64,000 nt of DNA from Halobacillus locisalis (GTDB taxonomy: Bacteria > Bacillota > Bacilli > Bacillales > Halobacillaceae). The notes under the pieces are model-generated. The model was not told the DNA's origin and made no database searches. It saw only the letters and a list, made by a program, of their open reading frames with translations. Shown here one piece after another: positions 46,988 to 56,661 of the stretch; the first letter of the stretch is position 1; the number at the start of each line of letters is the position of its first letter. The position numbers and the translations under genes were made by a program. The DNA is taken from positions 372,001 through 436,000 of the forward strand of contig NZ_JACEFG010000001.1 in the NCBI RefSeq assembly GCF_013694105.1. Reading direction: 5' to 3'.

Positions 46988-47356
46988 ATGAAATTTGCAG
47001 TAAGTGCCATCATGGCTCTCCTTGTAATGGTGGGGTGTCAGAATAGTGCTCAAAGCTTTGAAGAAGTTTCTTTGAAGAATGAGCAGGGAGAAGTGCTCGC
47101 GACCGCTGAGGACTTCGCTGGTGCAAGTTTAAATGAGCGTGAAGGCGATACGCTCATTACTGTAAAGTTCGAGGATGAAAGCAAAGCAAAAGAATTGACA
47201 GAGCGCCACTTGGGCGAAACCATTTCTGTGTATTTAAGTGAAGAAGTTGTTTCTTCTCCTGCAATCCAGACCGTGATTGATAGCCGCTCATTGGAAATCA
47301 ATGGCGATTACACGAAAGAAGAAGCAGAGTTATTTGTTGATTCAGTGAATCAGTAA
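46988..47356 (+). CDS. Lipoprotein with SecDF P1 head-like domain
   Basis: 122 aa. A lipoprotein signal ends at Cys17 (LLVMVGC). The mature part, with ISVYLSEEVVSSPAIQTVI and INGDYTKEEAELFVDSVN, resembles the head subdomain of the SecDF P1 periplasmic region. No membrane permease part follows, so it is a stand-alone domain at the outer face of the membrane. AGGGAGG precedes the ATG. Role unknown. Confidence 0.75.
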   Translation: MKFAVSAIMALLVMVGCQNSAQSFEEVSLKNEQGEVLATAEDFAGASLNEREGDTLITVKFEDESKAKELTERHLGETISVYLSEEVVSSPAIQTVIDSRSLEINGDYTKEEAELFVDSVNQ

Positions 47357-47368
47357 GTTTCTCTTAGA

Positions 47369-47408
47369 AAAGGAATTACCAGTTTATTCTGGTAAGTCCT
47401 TTTTTTAG
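47369..47408 (+). terminator. Terminator after the SecDF-like lipoprotein gene
   Basis: Arms 47369-47382 and 47389-47402 with one mismatch, then a T-run. Confidence 0.85.
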
Positions 47409-47414
47409 CTTTTT

Positions 47415-47735
47415 GCAGGCTGTTGAATAAGTCTGTGCAGAGATTCTGTTTGATCATATAAGAATACCGTGGGATTAGCTGGAACAGAACCTCACCAAGT
47501 ATTGTGCTGTCATCAGTAGAGCTCTACCCTGTAGTTGAATTAATAGAGGAACAGCCTTCCTGTAGTGAGGTGGCGTGGAAACGGCGACACTCCTGCAGGA
47601 TCCTGAGGCTTGGGTGAGATCCCGCAGGTCGCATAGCGACTGAGGAAGCTCACCGCCTCCTGTGGAAAGGGAGTCGTTTCCGCGCCACCGGTCCCTTCTT
47701 AACTTGGAAGAACCGAAAGTAGCCTTTTCAACATA
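47415..47735. repeat. MITE-like intergenic element with structured core
   Basis: This gene-free stretch begins with GGCTGTTGAATAAGT and ends with the inverted relative ACTGAAA-side AGCCTTTTCAACAT, suggesting imperfect terminal inverted repeats. Its core (47570-47688) has a 14-base outer stem GTGGCGTGGAAACG with CGTTTCCGCGCCAC, an inner CCTGCAGGATC with GATCCCGCAGG, and a small hairpin GTCGC-ATA-GCGAC. From memory, ACTCCTGC-type elements of this kind are frequent between Bacillaceae genes. No coding frame of note. Confidence 0.65.
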
Positions 47736-47740
47736 CTGAA

Positions 47741-47767
47741 ACAAGCTGGAGGCACCCTCCAGCTTGT
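47741..47767. terminator. Terminator of the namA operon (possibly bidirectional)
   Basis: Perfect 12-base stem (47741-47752, 47756-47767) with a CAC loop just after namA, read on the minus strand into TTTC. Confidence 0.75.
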
Positions 47768-47771
47768 TGTA

Positions 47772-48788
47772 TTACCATGCCCGGTTGTATTGTCTTGGTC
47801 CTTCTAGTTCATATCCAAGCTCATCAGCGGCTTGTTTCGGCCAGTATGGATTTTTCAATAAAGCTCGTGCTAGGAAGATCAAATCCGCACGATCGTTTTG
47901 CAGTATTTCTTCTGCTTGGTTTCCAGAAGTAATGAGACCGACGGCTCCAGTGTCGATATCAGCGCCGCTTTTGATTTGTTCAGCATAGCTGACTTGATAG
48001 CCAGGATAAGGTTCGATGGATGCCGGCACAACTCCTCCTGAACTGACATCAATGAGGTCGACACCTTGTGCTTTCATTTCCTTTGCGAAATAGACAAAGT
48101 CCTCCATCGTATTTCCTTCCTCATGGTACTCTTCACCAGAAATACGGACGAAAAGAGGTCCGCTCCATACACTGTTTATCGCGTCGATCGTCTCACGTAG
48201 GAATCGGTAGCGCTTGTCGCGTGAACCGCCATATTCATCCGAACGATCATTCGTAAGTGGTGAAAGAAACTGATTGATTAAGTATCCGTGTGCGCCGTGC
48301 AGTTCTATAACATCAAATCCAGCTTGTTTGGAACGGATTGCTCCTTGGCGAAACGCTTCAATTGTACGTTTTATATCTTCTTGCGTCATTTCCGTCGGCA
48401 CTTTGAACGAATCTGTGAATGCTTTGGCGCTCGGAGAAAAGATTTCATCCCGCAAATTCGCCTTCCTTCCAGCATGCGCAAGTTGGATGCCCGCCTTTGC
48501 ACCATGGCGATGGATGCCTTCCGTGATGTTCTGCAAGCCTTCGACTTGTGCGTCTTCCCAAATACCAAGATCCTCATGTGAGATTCGGCCTTCTGGTAGA
48601 ACACTTGTCGCTTCGGTCATCACTAAACCGACTTGTCCAGCTGCACGGCTTTCATAGTGGGCCAAGTGGAATGGCTGCGCATGCCCGTCTTGGTCATGTG
48701 AAGAATACATACACATCGGTGACATGACAATACGGTTTTTTAACGTTACATCTTTGATCGTATAGGGTGAAAACAATTGGTGTTTCAA
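47772..48788 (-). CDS. namA: NADPH dehydrogenase NamA (YqjM, old yellow enzyme)
   Basis: 338 aa, same length as Bacillus YqjM. FMN-dependent reductase of activated alkenes and nitro compounds. [12 protein letters not shown] holds the regulatory Cys, [19 protein letters not shown] the substrate His pair and [14 protein letters not shown] the FMN phosphate site. Begins at TTG 48788 with AGGAGG lying in the end of the upstream glycosyltransferase gene, so it is coupled to it. Confidence 0.95.
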   Translation of the reverse strand: MKHQLFSPYTIKDVTLKNRIVMSPMCMYSSHDQDGHAQPFHLAHYESRAAGQVGLVMTEATSVLPEGRISHEDLGIWEDAQVEGLQNITEGIHRHGAKAGIQLAHAGRKANLRDEIFSPSAKAFTDSFKVPTEMTQEDIKRTIEAFRQGAIRSKQAGFDVIELHGAHGYLINQFLSPLTNDRSDEYGGSRDKRYRFLRETIDAINSVWSGPLFVRISGEEYHEEGNTMEDFVYFAKEMKAQGVDLIDVSSGGVVPASIEPYPGYQVSYAEQIKSGADIDTGAVGLITSGNQAEEILQNDRADLIFLARALLKNPYWPKQAADELGYELEGPRQYNRAW

Positions 48789-48791
48789 ATG

Positions 48792-49961
48792 TTAGTCCTC
48801 CTCAGAGTCTTTGAAATGCTTCTTCAATTCTTTTAACGAATAACGACTGCCTCTCCAATCAATACCGCCTCGAATCCATGTCAGAATTAAAGCTCTCGTG
48901 AGCATATACACAAATAGCAGGGCGAATAAGGGAAGGCCAAGCACGTACACAATTGAATACATGGTCAGACTTCGAATCGTCAAGGCATATAAACAAAATA
49001 ACAAAAGGATGTTCACTCCGCTAATGATTTGAATTTCGAAAGGCGAAATAAATAACAGAACGAACGGAGCGACCTGCGATAGTAATACGCCTGAAATAGC
49101 TACAAGAGCAAGTGGAACAGAATAATTTAAGCCGGCAAATGCATTCTTTTCGAACCCTCGAAGCGCGGCAGGCAAGGATGGGTACCATTCTACAGATAAA
49201 TGGTCCAAGGCTGTAATCAACCGTTGCTTGAACCCATGTCGCTTCACTCGCTGCCCGAGCTCTAAGTCGTCATCAGGTCGAAAGCGAATCGCTTCATGAC
49301 CGCCAATGGATTCGTAACATTCCTTACGAATCAAATTGAAAGCCCCGATCCCCATGCCCCCTTTATGGTTGGTCTGATTAGCTGTCCAGGGACGTTTTAA
49401 GTAACCGAAACCGAATAGGAAGAAGGAAATCAATCCCCGCAACCAGAAAGAATCGGCACGCAAATCAGGAGCGGCTGTCACGTGATCAGCACGCTCCTGG
49501 ACTAAGTAACCATAAGCCTTGGCCAACGCATCTTTCTCAAAAAGAATGTCAGCATCTGTAAAAAGGTAGTATTCTCCCGATGCGTGCTTCACACCTTGGT
49601 GCAATGCATGATTCTTTCCCAACCATCCTTCTGGAAGGTGGGGAATGTTTACATACTTAACTCTCGCATGATCGAGCGATAACCGGTGCAAAATGTCAGG
49701 TGTTCTGTCTGAGGAACGATCATTCACAGCGATGATTTCTACATGGATGTGTTCTTGTGCAAGTAAAGATAGTACGGTCCGTTCCACATCTTTCTCCTCG
49801 TCCTTAGCAGCGAGAATGATAGAAATGGTTGTTTGATCAAGTGTTACGTTGTCTATATTTGGCTTGATCTTCTCTAAGCGAGGGATTTTTTTATAGCCGA
49901 CCCAATAATCCACGAGAATCCCAGCCCAAAAAAGTGACAATATGAAATACAGCCAGAACAT
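48792..49961 (-). CDS. Membrane glycosyltransferase, family 2
   Basis: 389 aa. An N-terminal membrane anchor (about 2-20), a GT-A domain with SIILAAKDEEKDVERTV, FTDADILFE (DxD metal motif) and a later DDDLELGQRVKRHG, then three or four C-terminal membrane helices (about 280-365). Resembles the CrtQ/HpnB type that act on lipid carriers or carotenoids. Acceptor unknown. Lies between GDPD and namA genes in one operon. Confidence 0.88.
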   Translation of the reverse strand: MFWLYFILSLFWAGILVDYWVGYKKIPRLEKIKPNIDNVTLDQTTISIILAAKDEEKDVERTVLSLLAQEHIHVEIIAVNDRSSDRTPDILHRLSLDHARVKYVNIPHLPEGWLGKNHALHQGVKHASGEYYLFTDADILFEKDALAKAYGYLVQERADHVTAAPDLRADSFWLRGLISFFLFGFGYLKRPWTANQTNHKGGMGIGAFNLIRKECYESIGGHEAIRFRPDDDLELGQRVKRHGFKQRLITALDHLSVEWYPSLPAALRGFEKNAFAGLNYSVPLALVAISGVLLSQVAPFVLLFISPFEIQIISGVNILLLFCLYALTIRSLTMYSIVYVLGLPLFALLFVYMLTRALILTWIRGGIDWRGSRYSLKELKKHFKDSEED

Positions 49962-49966
49962 GTCTT

Positions 49967-50713
49967 TTATCCCTTTCTCTTATGATAGAGTTGCCTGTAT
50001 TCTAACGCTTCATAAGGGACGTCAGAAAAAATGGCGTCAACTCCCAGCTTGTAGCATTTCTTCATCATCGTCGGCCGGTTGACCGTATAAATACGCAAGT
50101 CTAGTTTAGATTTCTGGCAATCTTTCACAAGCTTTTTATCGAGCAGCCGGTGTTTGACATGGAGCGCATCCGCACGAAGCGATTTGGCATACGCCACGAG
50201 GTCCCGCCTGTTTGTTGAGGTTAAGAATGCCGTCTTCACCGAAGGGTTGATTTCTTTCATGCGCAAGATGCTGTCTGAATTGAAGCTTGAGATGACAGTT
50301 CGATCAAGGACGTAATTGCGTTTCAAGGAATCATAAACAATTCGTTCAATGTCCTTGTATTCAATCACGTTTGTTTTTAATTCTACATTCAGAAACATAG
50401 GTTGATGTTTAAACCACTTTAAAAACTCGTCCAGTGATACAATAGATATATCAGAAAATTTAGGAGAAAACCAGCTTCCCGCATCAAGCAAGCTTAGCTC
50501 TGCATATGTATAATCTTGAACAAAGCCGGTTCCATTCGTCGTCCGGCGTAGGTTTTCATCATGAATCAGAACGGGCACATTGTCTTTTGTTAATTGGACA
50601 TCGGTTTCAATACCTTCTGCTCCAGCCGCTGCGGCGAGTTCGAATGCAGACATCGTATTCTCGGGTGCCAGCTTGCTGGCTCCGCGGTGTGCATAAATCA
50701 TTGTTTTACCCAA
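49967..50713 (-). CDS. Glycerophosphodiester phosphodiesterase
   Basis: 248 aa, cytosolic. Hydrolyses glycerophosphodiesters to glycerol 3-phosphate. IYAHRGASKLAPENT holds the catalytic His, GIETDVQLTKD the metal acids, and IHDENLRRTT the second His. Starts at TTG 50713 behind AGAGGTG; ATG 50701 is an alternative. First gene of the minus-strand operon with the glycosyltransferase and namA, a lipid-related setting. YqiK of Bacillus also lies in this part of the genome. Confidence 0.92.
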   Translation of the reverse strand: MGKTMIYAHRGASKLAPENTMSAFELAAAAGAEGIETDVQLTKDNVPVLIHDENLRRTTNGTGFVQDYTYAELSLLDAGSWFSPKFSDISIVSLDEFLKWFKHQPMFLNVELKTNVIEYKDIERIVYDSLKRNYVLDRTVISSFNSDSILRMKEINPSVKTAFLTSTNRRDLVAYAKSLRADALHVKHRLLDKKLVKDCQKSKLDLRIYTVNRPTMMKKCYKLGVDAIFSDVPYEALEYRQLYHKRKG

Positions 50714-50783
50714 GGATCATCACCTCTTTGGTTGGTTTTTACATCTATTATACAGAAAATTTGAAGGTTAAGGGGGGCTATCC

Positions 50784-52412
50784 ATGAATCATTGGCAAAC
50801 GAAGGATCAGCTTACTGAGTTGCTGTGTGCGTTAGTTGAATACCCGAGTATTACGGAAAGTAACGCGGAAATCGCAATCATGGAATACTTATATTATATT
50901 TTGGAAGACCGTAATTATTATCAAAACCATCCGGAATACTTGAATCTTCATCCGTTGAAGGATGGCAGACAGCTACTCACCGCCCTCGTGAAAAAAGGAG
51001 ATGCGAGGGAAACGATCGTGCTGATCGCTCATGCAGATGTCGTTGGTGTCGAGGACTATGGATCTTATGAGAACCTGGCGTTTTATCCCGTTGAACTGAC
51101 GAGTGAGCTACAGAAGAACATAGCTGATTTACCAGATAGTGCAGCTCGGGATTTATTAACGGGAGATTGGTTGTTCGGCCGCGGTACAATGGATATGAAA
51201 GCGGGTTTGACGGTTCATCTCTCCATGCTGGAGAAAGCGATGAACGGGGAATTTGATGGAAATCTTCTGCTCGTCGTCGTGCCTGATGAAGAAGTCAATT
51301 CGGAAGGGATGCTCGCCGCCGTCCCCGTGCTAGCCGAAATGAAGGAAAAAGAGCGGTTGGATTTCAAAATCGCTTTCAACGGCGAGCCGATGTTCAGTAA
51401 GTACCCCGGGGATCCCGCTTATTATTTGTACACGGGTTCAATTGGAAAAACGCTGCCCGGTTTTTTATGTTATGGAAAAGAGACACACGTAGGCGAACCG
51501 TTTGCGGGATTGAATGCCAACTTGATGGTGAGTTATCTAGCTCAAGAAATGGAACTCAACGAAACGTTCATCGAGCAAGTCGATGGAGAGCGCACACCTC
51601 CTCCAATCAGCCTGATGCAGCGTGACTTGAAACAAGAATATTCCGTGCAGACACCCCAAGCGGCTGTGGCTATGTATAACGTATTATACATGCAGCAGAC
51701 CGTACAGGATTTGAATGAGAAACTGCTAAAGGCAGCCCAGCGGGCCCGTGCTAAAATCATCAACCATTACCATCATCAGGCATCCTTTTATTTAGAGGGA
51801 ACTCAAACATCGTCGTTTTCTCCAGAAATTCGGATTTTGACCTATGATCAGTTATATAAAGAAGCAGTCGACCGATATGGAAAGAGGGAAGTGGATAGAA
51901 GACAAAACCGACTGATCAATCAACGCGATCAGGGGGATCGTGACTTCTCGACGCAGCTCGTTCAGAGTTTAGCGGCTCTTTGTAAAGACATCAGCCCGAT
52001 GATTGTCCTGTTCTATAGTCCGCCCTTTTACCCGTCCGTCTCCTCTCACCATGATCCTTTTGTTCAAGAAGGAGTGGCATTGGCGGTCGATTTAGCCAAA
52101 GATGCATTCAACATCGACCTTGAAGAAGTCGAATACTTTACGGGATTATCAGATTTGAGTTTCATTGGGCCGATGTCGATGAAAGCGTCGATGGATGATT
52201 TATTGAAACAAATGCCGATCCAAGGAAATGGCTATGAGCTGCCCGTTGATTCCATGGAGGCGATTACGATGCCCGTTATCAATATCGGTCCTGTCGGGAG
52301 AGATCCACATCAATGGACTGAGAGGCTGGAACTGAACTATAGCTTTGAAACGTTACCGAAAATCCTGACTAAGACGATTAACCACTTTTTTGAAAAGTCT
52401 AAAGAAGTATAG
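50784..52412 (+). CDS. rocB: M20 family peptidase, RocB-like
   Basis: 542 aa. Begins with TKDQLTELLCALVEYPSITES; metal-site motifs LIAHADVVGVEDYGS and LFGRGTMDMKAGL, catalytic Glu pair VPDEEVNSEGM, and KETHVGEPFAG. The long inserted region and total size fit RocB, linked with arginine use in Bacillus, though its exact reaction is unclear. No roc neighbours are seen. AAGGGGGG precedes the ATG. Confidence 0.85.
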   Translation: MNHWQTKDQLTELLCALVEYPSITESNAEIAIMEYLYYILEDRNYYQNHPEYLNLHPLKDGRQLLTALVKKGDARETIVLIAHADVVGVEDYGSYENLAFYPVELTSELQKNIADLPDSAARDLLTGDWLFGRGTMDMKAGLTVHLSMLEKAMNGEFDGNLLLVVVPDEEVNSEGMLAAVPVLAEMKEKERLDFKIAFNGEPMFSKYPGDPAYYLYTGSIGKTLPGFLCYGKETHVGEPFAGLNANLMVSYLAQEMELNETFIEQVDGERTPPPISLMQRDLKQEYSVQTPQAAVAMYNVLYMQQTVQDLNEKLLKAAQRARAKIINHYHHQASFYLEGTQTSSFSPEIRILTYDQLYKEAVDRYGKREVDRRQNRLINQRDQGDRDFSTQLVQSLAALCKDISPMIVLFYSPPFYPSVSSHHDPFVQEGVALAVDLAKDAFNIDLEEVEYFTGLSDLSFIGPMSMKASMDDLLKQMPIQGNGYELPVDSMEAITMPVINIGPVGRDPHQWTERLELNYSFETLPKILTKTINHFFEKSKEV

Positions 52413-52539
52413 GTCATTCATCATTCTATTGTACTGACGGCGAAATGTTCAGTGCTGTAGAAGTTAAGAGAATGTTGGTGAAGGTTTCGTTTTGTAGACT
52501 TTCTAATGGCGAGGTGTTTACGGACAGATAGATGTGGTG

Positions 52540-52569
52540 TTCGGTACAAGGTTTACATCTTGTACCGAA
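52540..52569. other. Hairpin between rocB and gerAC
   Basis: TTCGGTACAAG (52540-52550) pairs perfectly with CTTGTACCGAA (52559-52569). There is no T-run on either strand, so it could be a weak terminator or RNA stabiliser for these convergent genes. The rest of 52413-52576 shows nothing clear. Confidence 0.5.
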
Positions 52570-52576
52570 TCAATTA

Positions 52577-53713
52577 TTACTTTAAATTTTGAGTTCCAAA
52601 GTCAGTGATCGTTGTTTTTGCCTCAACGGTCACTTCCATTTCTGCAAATACCTGATTCCAGTTCTTCTTATTCTGACTCCAAAAATCTGGTTGATAAATA
52701 CGGATCCAGTTCGACAGGTTCAGAAAGTCGGTCTTGTATTCTTCTTGAGCGAGCTTTATGACTTCAAGTATAGATTTTTCAATTCTGGAATTGGAAGCTT
52801 CCTCGATCTCTTCTTTCCACCCTTCACGGAAGTGGGTCCTGTAGTTGCCCCAATCTTCACCGAGCGAAGTGGTGGCCTCGATGCGCAAATGCATGATTAC
52901 TTTTCCATCTTCTACGTTAACTTCATATGTCGTATTGGACCCTTTCAACTCGAGAACGAGTGGTCCGTCGGATATCTCTTCTTTACTGAAGTTGATATAC
53001 CCCCCTTTGATATCATTGAGGATGAACCGTACGCCTCCCATTTTCGATTTGTCTACCCATCCTAGGAATTGAAATGTGTCACTTGAAATGATCCCCGCTC
53101 CATCAGACAGGATTTTCCCTTCTTCTAGCTTCAAGCCTGGTAGCAGAAAGCTTTTGTTTTCAGAGATATATTTGGACATGTCACCGATACTCAAGTTTTC
53201 TGGAATGAAGAAGTTTCTTCCGGCATTTTCACTCAATGCCTTGATTTGGATTGCCGGAAACAGCTCCTTTGTCGGTTGCGTGCTAAAGACATCGTTGACA
53301 CTTTCTTCTGTTATAAACACAGGTGTCGTTCTTCTGAATTCATGGTCCCTCATAAATAGATCGATCAACTCATCTGCCCGCTCGCTCTTTAATAAACTTG
53401 ACGAAAACAATATGGTCTTTAGGTGAGTATAATTAGGTGGGCGATTGCTTTCAAATGAGTTGTTCCGAATAATTTGAAAAAGCGTGTCTCCTGATAGGGA
53501 GATGTTCTGGAACGGGATTTTATTCGAGTCTCCCCCATGTGCAGAAGGGATTTGACTTGGAACCACGTACTGGTTGACCATCTCAACATTGCCTTCTTCA
53601 CTTTTCTCAAGTCCAATTCCCATAATAATCCCGATATCCTCAATCTCTCTGCTATCCCAACAACCAGTCAATAGAAATAGAATTAACACAGCAATCATGA
53701 CTTTATTCCGCAT
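52577..53713 (-). CDS. gerAC: Spore germination lipoprotein Ger(x)C
   Basis: 378 aa. Signal ending at Cys18 in LILFLLTGCWDSREIED, the classic GerC lipobox plus CWDxREI motif. The three-domain GerAC fold follows. It is anchored on the outer face of the spore inner membrane as a part of the germinant receptor. Its ATG overlaps gerAB by 11 bp. Confidence 0.95.
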   Translation of the reverse strand: MRNKVMIAVLILFLLTGCWDSREIEDIGIIMGIGLEKSEEGNVEMVNQYVVPSQIPSAHGGDSNKIPFQNISLSGDTLFQIIRNNSFESNRPPNYTHLKTILFSSSLLKSERADELIDLFMRDHEFRRTTPVFITEESVNDVFSTQPTKELFPAIQIKALSENAGRNFFIPENLSIGDMSKYISENKSFLLPGLKLEEGKILSDGAGIISSDTFQFLGWVDKSKMGGVRFILNDIKGGYINFSKEEISDGPLVLELKGSNTTYEVNVEDGKVIMHLRIEATTSLGEDWGNYRTHFREGWKEEIEEASNSRIEKSILEVIKLAQEEYKTDFLNLSNWIRIYQPDFWSQNKKNWNQVFAEMEVTVEAKTTITDFGTQNLK

Positions 53714-54800
53714 AGTTTTGTCTCCTTACAAAAGAAAGGATCAATAACAGAGTCGGGAATCCGATAATGGCTACACAAGCGGCATAATTTACATAGGTTG
53801 CGTATTCGAATACCTCTGTCAAACCTGATGGATACAGCGATACCCCTAGAATTAAGGCGGCGACGATCCAGACCAACGGCTTAGCATGTATTCTAAAGGT
53901 TTGGTTAACCCCTTTCCACATGGCGAAGTAATAGGCGGAAAAAGAGGTGAAAGCGGTGATGATCCAACCGAATAAGAAAATCAATTCGAACCGTTCAAAG
54001 AAAAAGCCTTGAAATTCGATGCTTTTTGCCATCTCAACCGTTGGAAAAGTGATTTGTTTCAATTCCGCTATTCCTAATATTCCAACGGTGAGCGCCATAA
54101 ATACCATGTAGATCAGCGCGGTAACCCCGATACTAGCCCACATCCAAATCCTGAGGCTTTTCGCTTTTTGTTTTGAGAACGTTTTGCTGAAGATCAAAAG
54201 GAACTCGAATCCTAAAAAGGAGAAAAACGTAACGTTCGCCCCCATTAATGGGGGCACAATGCCTTCCCCGAAGACCGGTCTCAATTCATTGATATCAACA
54301 TCCTTCAAACTCAGTAATCCTAAAGCGATGAACATAAACATCATGATCGGGAAATAAAGTTGGAAAAAGCGCACAACGTCACCTACACCGTTAGATATCA
54401 AATACGTGCTGACTATGATAAATGAACCAATCACTACGAATAGGGGAGTGGTGTCCAATAAGTAATTTTTAATAATTCCCGCTGTCACGCGAAGAATATA
54501 GGCAGCTACTAGCAGTGTGTAAAGGATATAGCAGATGTTCAATAAGAATCCGAGATACCTTCCACAAATCAATGGTGAAAGCTCAAAGAATGTATGACCT
54601 GGATAGCGACTGACCAGTTGGACGATAATCATAGCACATGCTCCTACGATAAGCGCCCCACATATGATACTGAACCATATATCGGGCGTATCTACTTCAT
54701 TCGCAAGCGGTCTCGGCATCAGGATAATACCGACTCCTATCATGGTAGATACAAACACTACGATAAATTGAAGACTTGTTAATTGCTTGAGATCACTCAC
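53703..54800 (-). CDS. gerAB: Spore germinant receptor permease GerAB
   Basis: 365 aa, ten predicted membrane helices of the APC superfamily (spore permease family); LTSLQFIVVFVSTMIGVGII is the first. Binds the germinant, often an amino acid. Start at GTG 54800 with AGAGGTGG ahead, overlapping the gerAA stop by 8 bp; a longer frame upstream is not needed and would run into gerAA. Confidence 0.95.
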   Translation of the reverse strand: MSDLKQLTSLQFIVVFVSTMIGVGIILMPRPLANEVDTPDIWFSIICGALIVGACAMIIVQLVSRYPGHTFFELSPLICGRYLGFLLNICYILYTLLVAAYILRVTAGIIKNYLLDTTPLFVVIGSFIIVSTYLISNGVGDVVRFFQLYFPIMMFMFIALGLLSLKDVDINELRPVFGEGIVPPLMGANVTFFSFLGFEFLLIFSKTFSKQKAKSLRIWMWASIGVTALIYMVFMALTVGILGIAELKQITFPTVEMAKSIEFQGFFFERFELIFLFGWIITAFTSFSAYYFAMWKGVNQTFRIHAKPLVWIVAALILGVSLYPSGLTEVFEYATYVNYAACVAIIGFPTLLLILSFVRRQNYAE

Positions 54801-56187
54801 TCTGTCCACCTCTTTTCTTGAACTTGAAACGAATGAGGGAATCCTTCCAGCGTTTGTGGTAATAAGGAGCATATGGCTCTAAATAGGGGATGTTGAAGCT
54901 TCTGAATCTTGTCAAGTGGATGCTCAAGAGAAACACAGCTAAGATCAACCCGTAAATACCTAATACCGCAGCTGATAATAATAGAAAGAAGCGTAGTGTT
55001 CGCAACGCAAGGCTAAGTGCGTAGTCGGCAACAGTGAAGGAGCAAATGGCAGAAAAGGCAACGACAATGACCATTAAAGGACTGACTATTCCTGCAGTTA
55101 CCGCCGCTTCCCCGAGCACAATCGCTCCTACAATGCTGACAGCTGGTCCGATTGGTTTTGGCAATCTTACCCCGGCTTCACGTAACACTTCTATCGTAAG
55201 CTCCATTAACAAAGCTTCCATGAATGATGGGATCGGCACGCCTTCTCTTGTTTTGGATATGGACATCGCGAGGTCGGTTGGAATCAGCCCATGGTGAAAC
55301 GAAATCAATGAAATGTACACAGCAGGCAGAATAACGGAGATGAAGGCAGCAAAGTAACGTAAAATCCGAATCATGGAAGCGGGGATCCATTTGAAATTGT
55401 AATCGTCCGTTGAGTGAAATAAGGCGTTTAACGTTGCCGGAGCAATGATTACGGAAGGAGAGCCATCAACAAATATGGCTACACGACCTTCCACAAGGGA
55501 GTTCGAAACTTTCGTCGGTCGTTCTGTTTCATGCACTTCAGGGAAGAGGGAATGCGGGTTGTTCTCAATGAGCTGCTCGACAACACCACCGTCTGAAATA
55601 TAATCGGATTGAATATTCTCGACACGCTTGATGACTTCTTGTACAAGTTCGGGATTCGCCTCATTCTTCAAGTAAGCAACCGATACATTTGTAAATGCTT
55701 TTTGACCTATTGTGAATTCTTGGAATGTTAGATCGTTTGTTCTTAAGTGCATGCGTAGCATCGAAATGTTCTGTTCCATCGATTCGATGAATCCGTCACG
55801 TGCCCCTCTTAACGTTACCTCTGTCACCGGTTCTTGGACTTGTCGAATGGAAAACTTCGTGGTGTTCACCACATAGAAATTCCCATTCTCAATAAGGAGC
55901 GTAAAACCATTTAAGATGTTTCTCATCATTTGGTCAGACTGTCCAACTTTTACTACATGATCTAGAGGTAACTGTTGGATAACGGGTGTCTCTTTGCTCT
56001 TCTCGAGGTTTAGATCAAGAAGCGGCTTTACAATAAATTCCTGAATTTTATTGACATTACAAATGGATGCTATATATATCACGTAAATGGGGGAGTGCTG
56101 GACCATTAACGTTTTTACGGTCACTTTGTCATTCCCCTCAATCATTCTTACGAGATCATCGACAATCGGACTGTTGGTATTTTTCAT
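54793..56187 (-). CDS. gerAA: Spore germinant receptor subunit GerAA
   Basis: 464 aa. N-terminal soluble domains (about 1-245) precede four to six membrane segments (about 248-430) with VEGRVAIFVDGSPSVIIAPAT and the PSFMEALLMELTIEVLREAG loop, then a basic tail. Subunit A forms the membrane pore of the receptor. A CATAATA-type sigma-G -10 is present about 30 bp before the start, but the -35 is weak. First gene of the gerA-B-C operon; the germinant is not predictable. Confidence 0.95.
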   Translation of the reverse strand: MKNTNSPIVDDLVRMIEGNDKVTVKTLMVQHSPIYVIYIASICNVNKIQEFIVKPLLDLNLEKSKETPVIQQLPLDHVVKVGQSDQMMRNILNGFTLLIENGNFYVVNTTKFSIRQVQEPVTEVTLRGARDGFIESMEQNISMLRMHLRTNDLTFQEFTIGQKAFTNVSVAYLKNEANPELVQEVIKRVENIQSDYISDGGVVEQLIENNPHSLFPEVHETERPTKVSNSLVEGRVAIFVDGSPSVIIAPATLNALFHSTDDYNFKWIPASMIRILRYFAAFISVILPAVYISLISFHHGLIPTDLAMSISKTREGVPIPSFMEALLMELTIEVLREAGVRLPKPIGPAVSIVGAIVLGEAAVTAGIVSPLMVIVVAFSAICSFTVADYALSLALRTLRFFLLLSAAVLGIYGLILAVFLLSIHLTRFRSFNIPYLEPYAPYYHKRWKDSLIRFKFKKRGGQSE

Positions 56188-56275
56188 GACATCCCACCCC
56201 TTGCGTACATTCCTTTTATTATGTGCAAGAAATGATGGTTTAACCGGTATGTAATGGGTGAGAAAGCAGAAAAAA

Positions 56276-56301
56276 AGAGACCGTCTGCCAGAACGGTCTC
56301 T
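56276..56301 (-). terminator. Terminator of the zinc ribbon gene
   Basis: AGAGACCGT (56276-56284) pairs with ACGGTCTCT (56293-56301); on the minus strand it is followed by a run of Ts. Confidence 0.85.
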
Positions 56302-56311
56302 TCCTTCATCT

Positions 56312-56491
56312 TTATCTATCTGCTTGTGTTAGATTCGTATCGTTATTCCCGCATTTGGGGCATTGAGTCCAAAATACATAAGCGACTTTCTCGCTGAACT
56401 CTTTTGAGTCTATTTTAATGATTTTCAATTCATCATGAAAACAACGCGTACATCTTTTTTGAATAAGTTGTCCGATTGCTAATTGGTTCAT
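56312..56491 (-). CDS. Small zinc ribbon protein, 59 aa
   Basis: Two CxxC knuckles (KRCTRCF near 13-19 and QCPKCG near 45-50) are set 28 residues apart, typical of a zinc ribbon. Starts at ATG 56491 with GGAGGAGAG a few bases ahead and has its own terminator. No closer family recognised. May bind nucleic acid or a protein partner. Confidence 0.65.
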   Translation of the reverse strand: MNQLAIGQLIQKRCTRCFHDELKIIKIDSKEFSEKVAYVFWTQCPKCGNNDTNLTQADR

Positions 56492-56625
56492 ACTCTCTCC
56501 TCCTAACTTCTAAATAACTTGTCAGAGAGTACCGAAGCTCCTAAAGTTATTCTAGAATAACGTATAAAAGGGGGAGGAGGCAATAGTTTTTCACTAATCT
56601 ATATCTGAAGCCCTATTAGAAAAGA

Positions 56626-56649
56626 ACGAACCGCGGTTTTACGGTTCGT
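56626..56649 (-). terminator. Terminator of the AbgT gene
   Basis: ACGAACCG (56626-56633) pairs with CGGTTCGT (56642-56649), followed on the minus strand by TCTTTTC. Confidence 0.75.
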
Positions 56650-56661
56650 CCAGATAAATGA

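Noticed and set aside
47475..47744. Minus-strand coding frame in the structured repeat
   Set aside because: It reads through the inverted repeats and has no ribosome site; the DNA is better explained as a repeat element.
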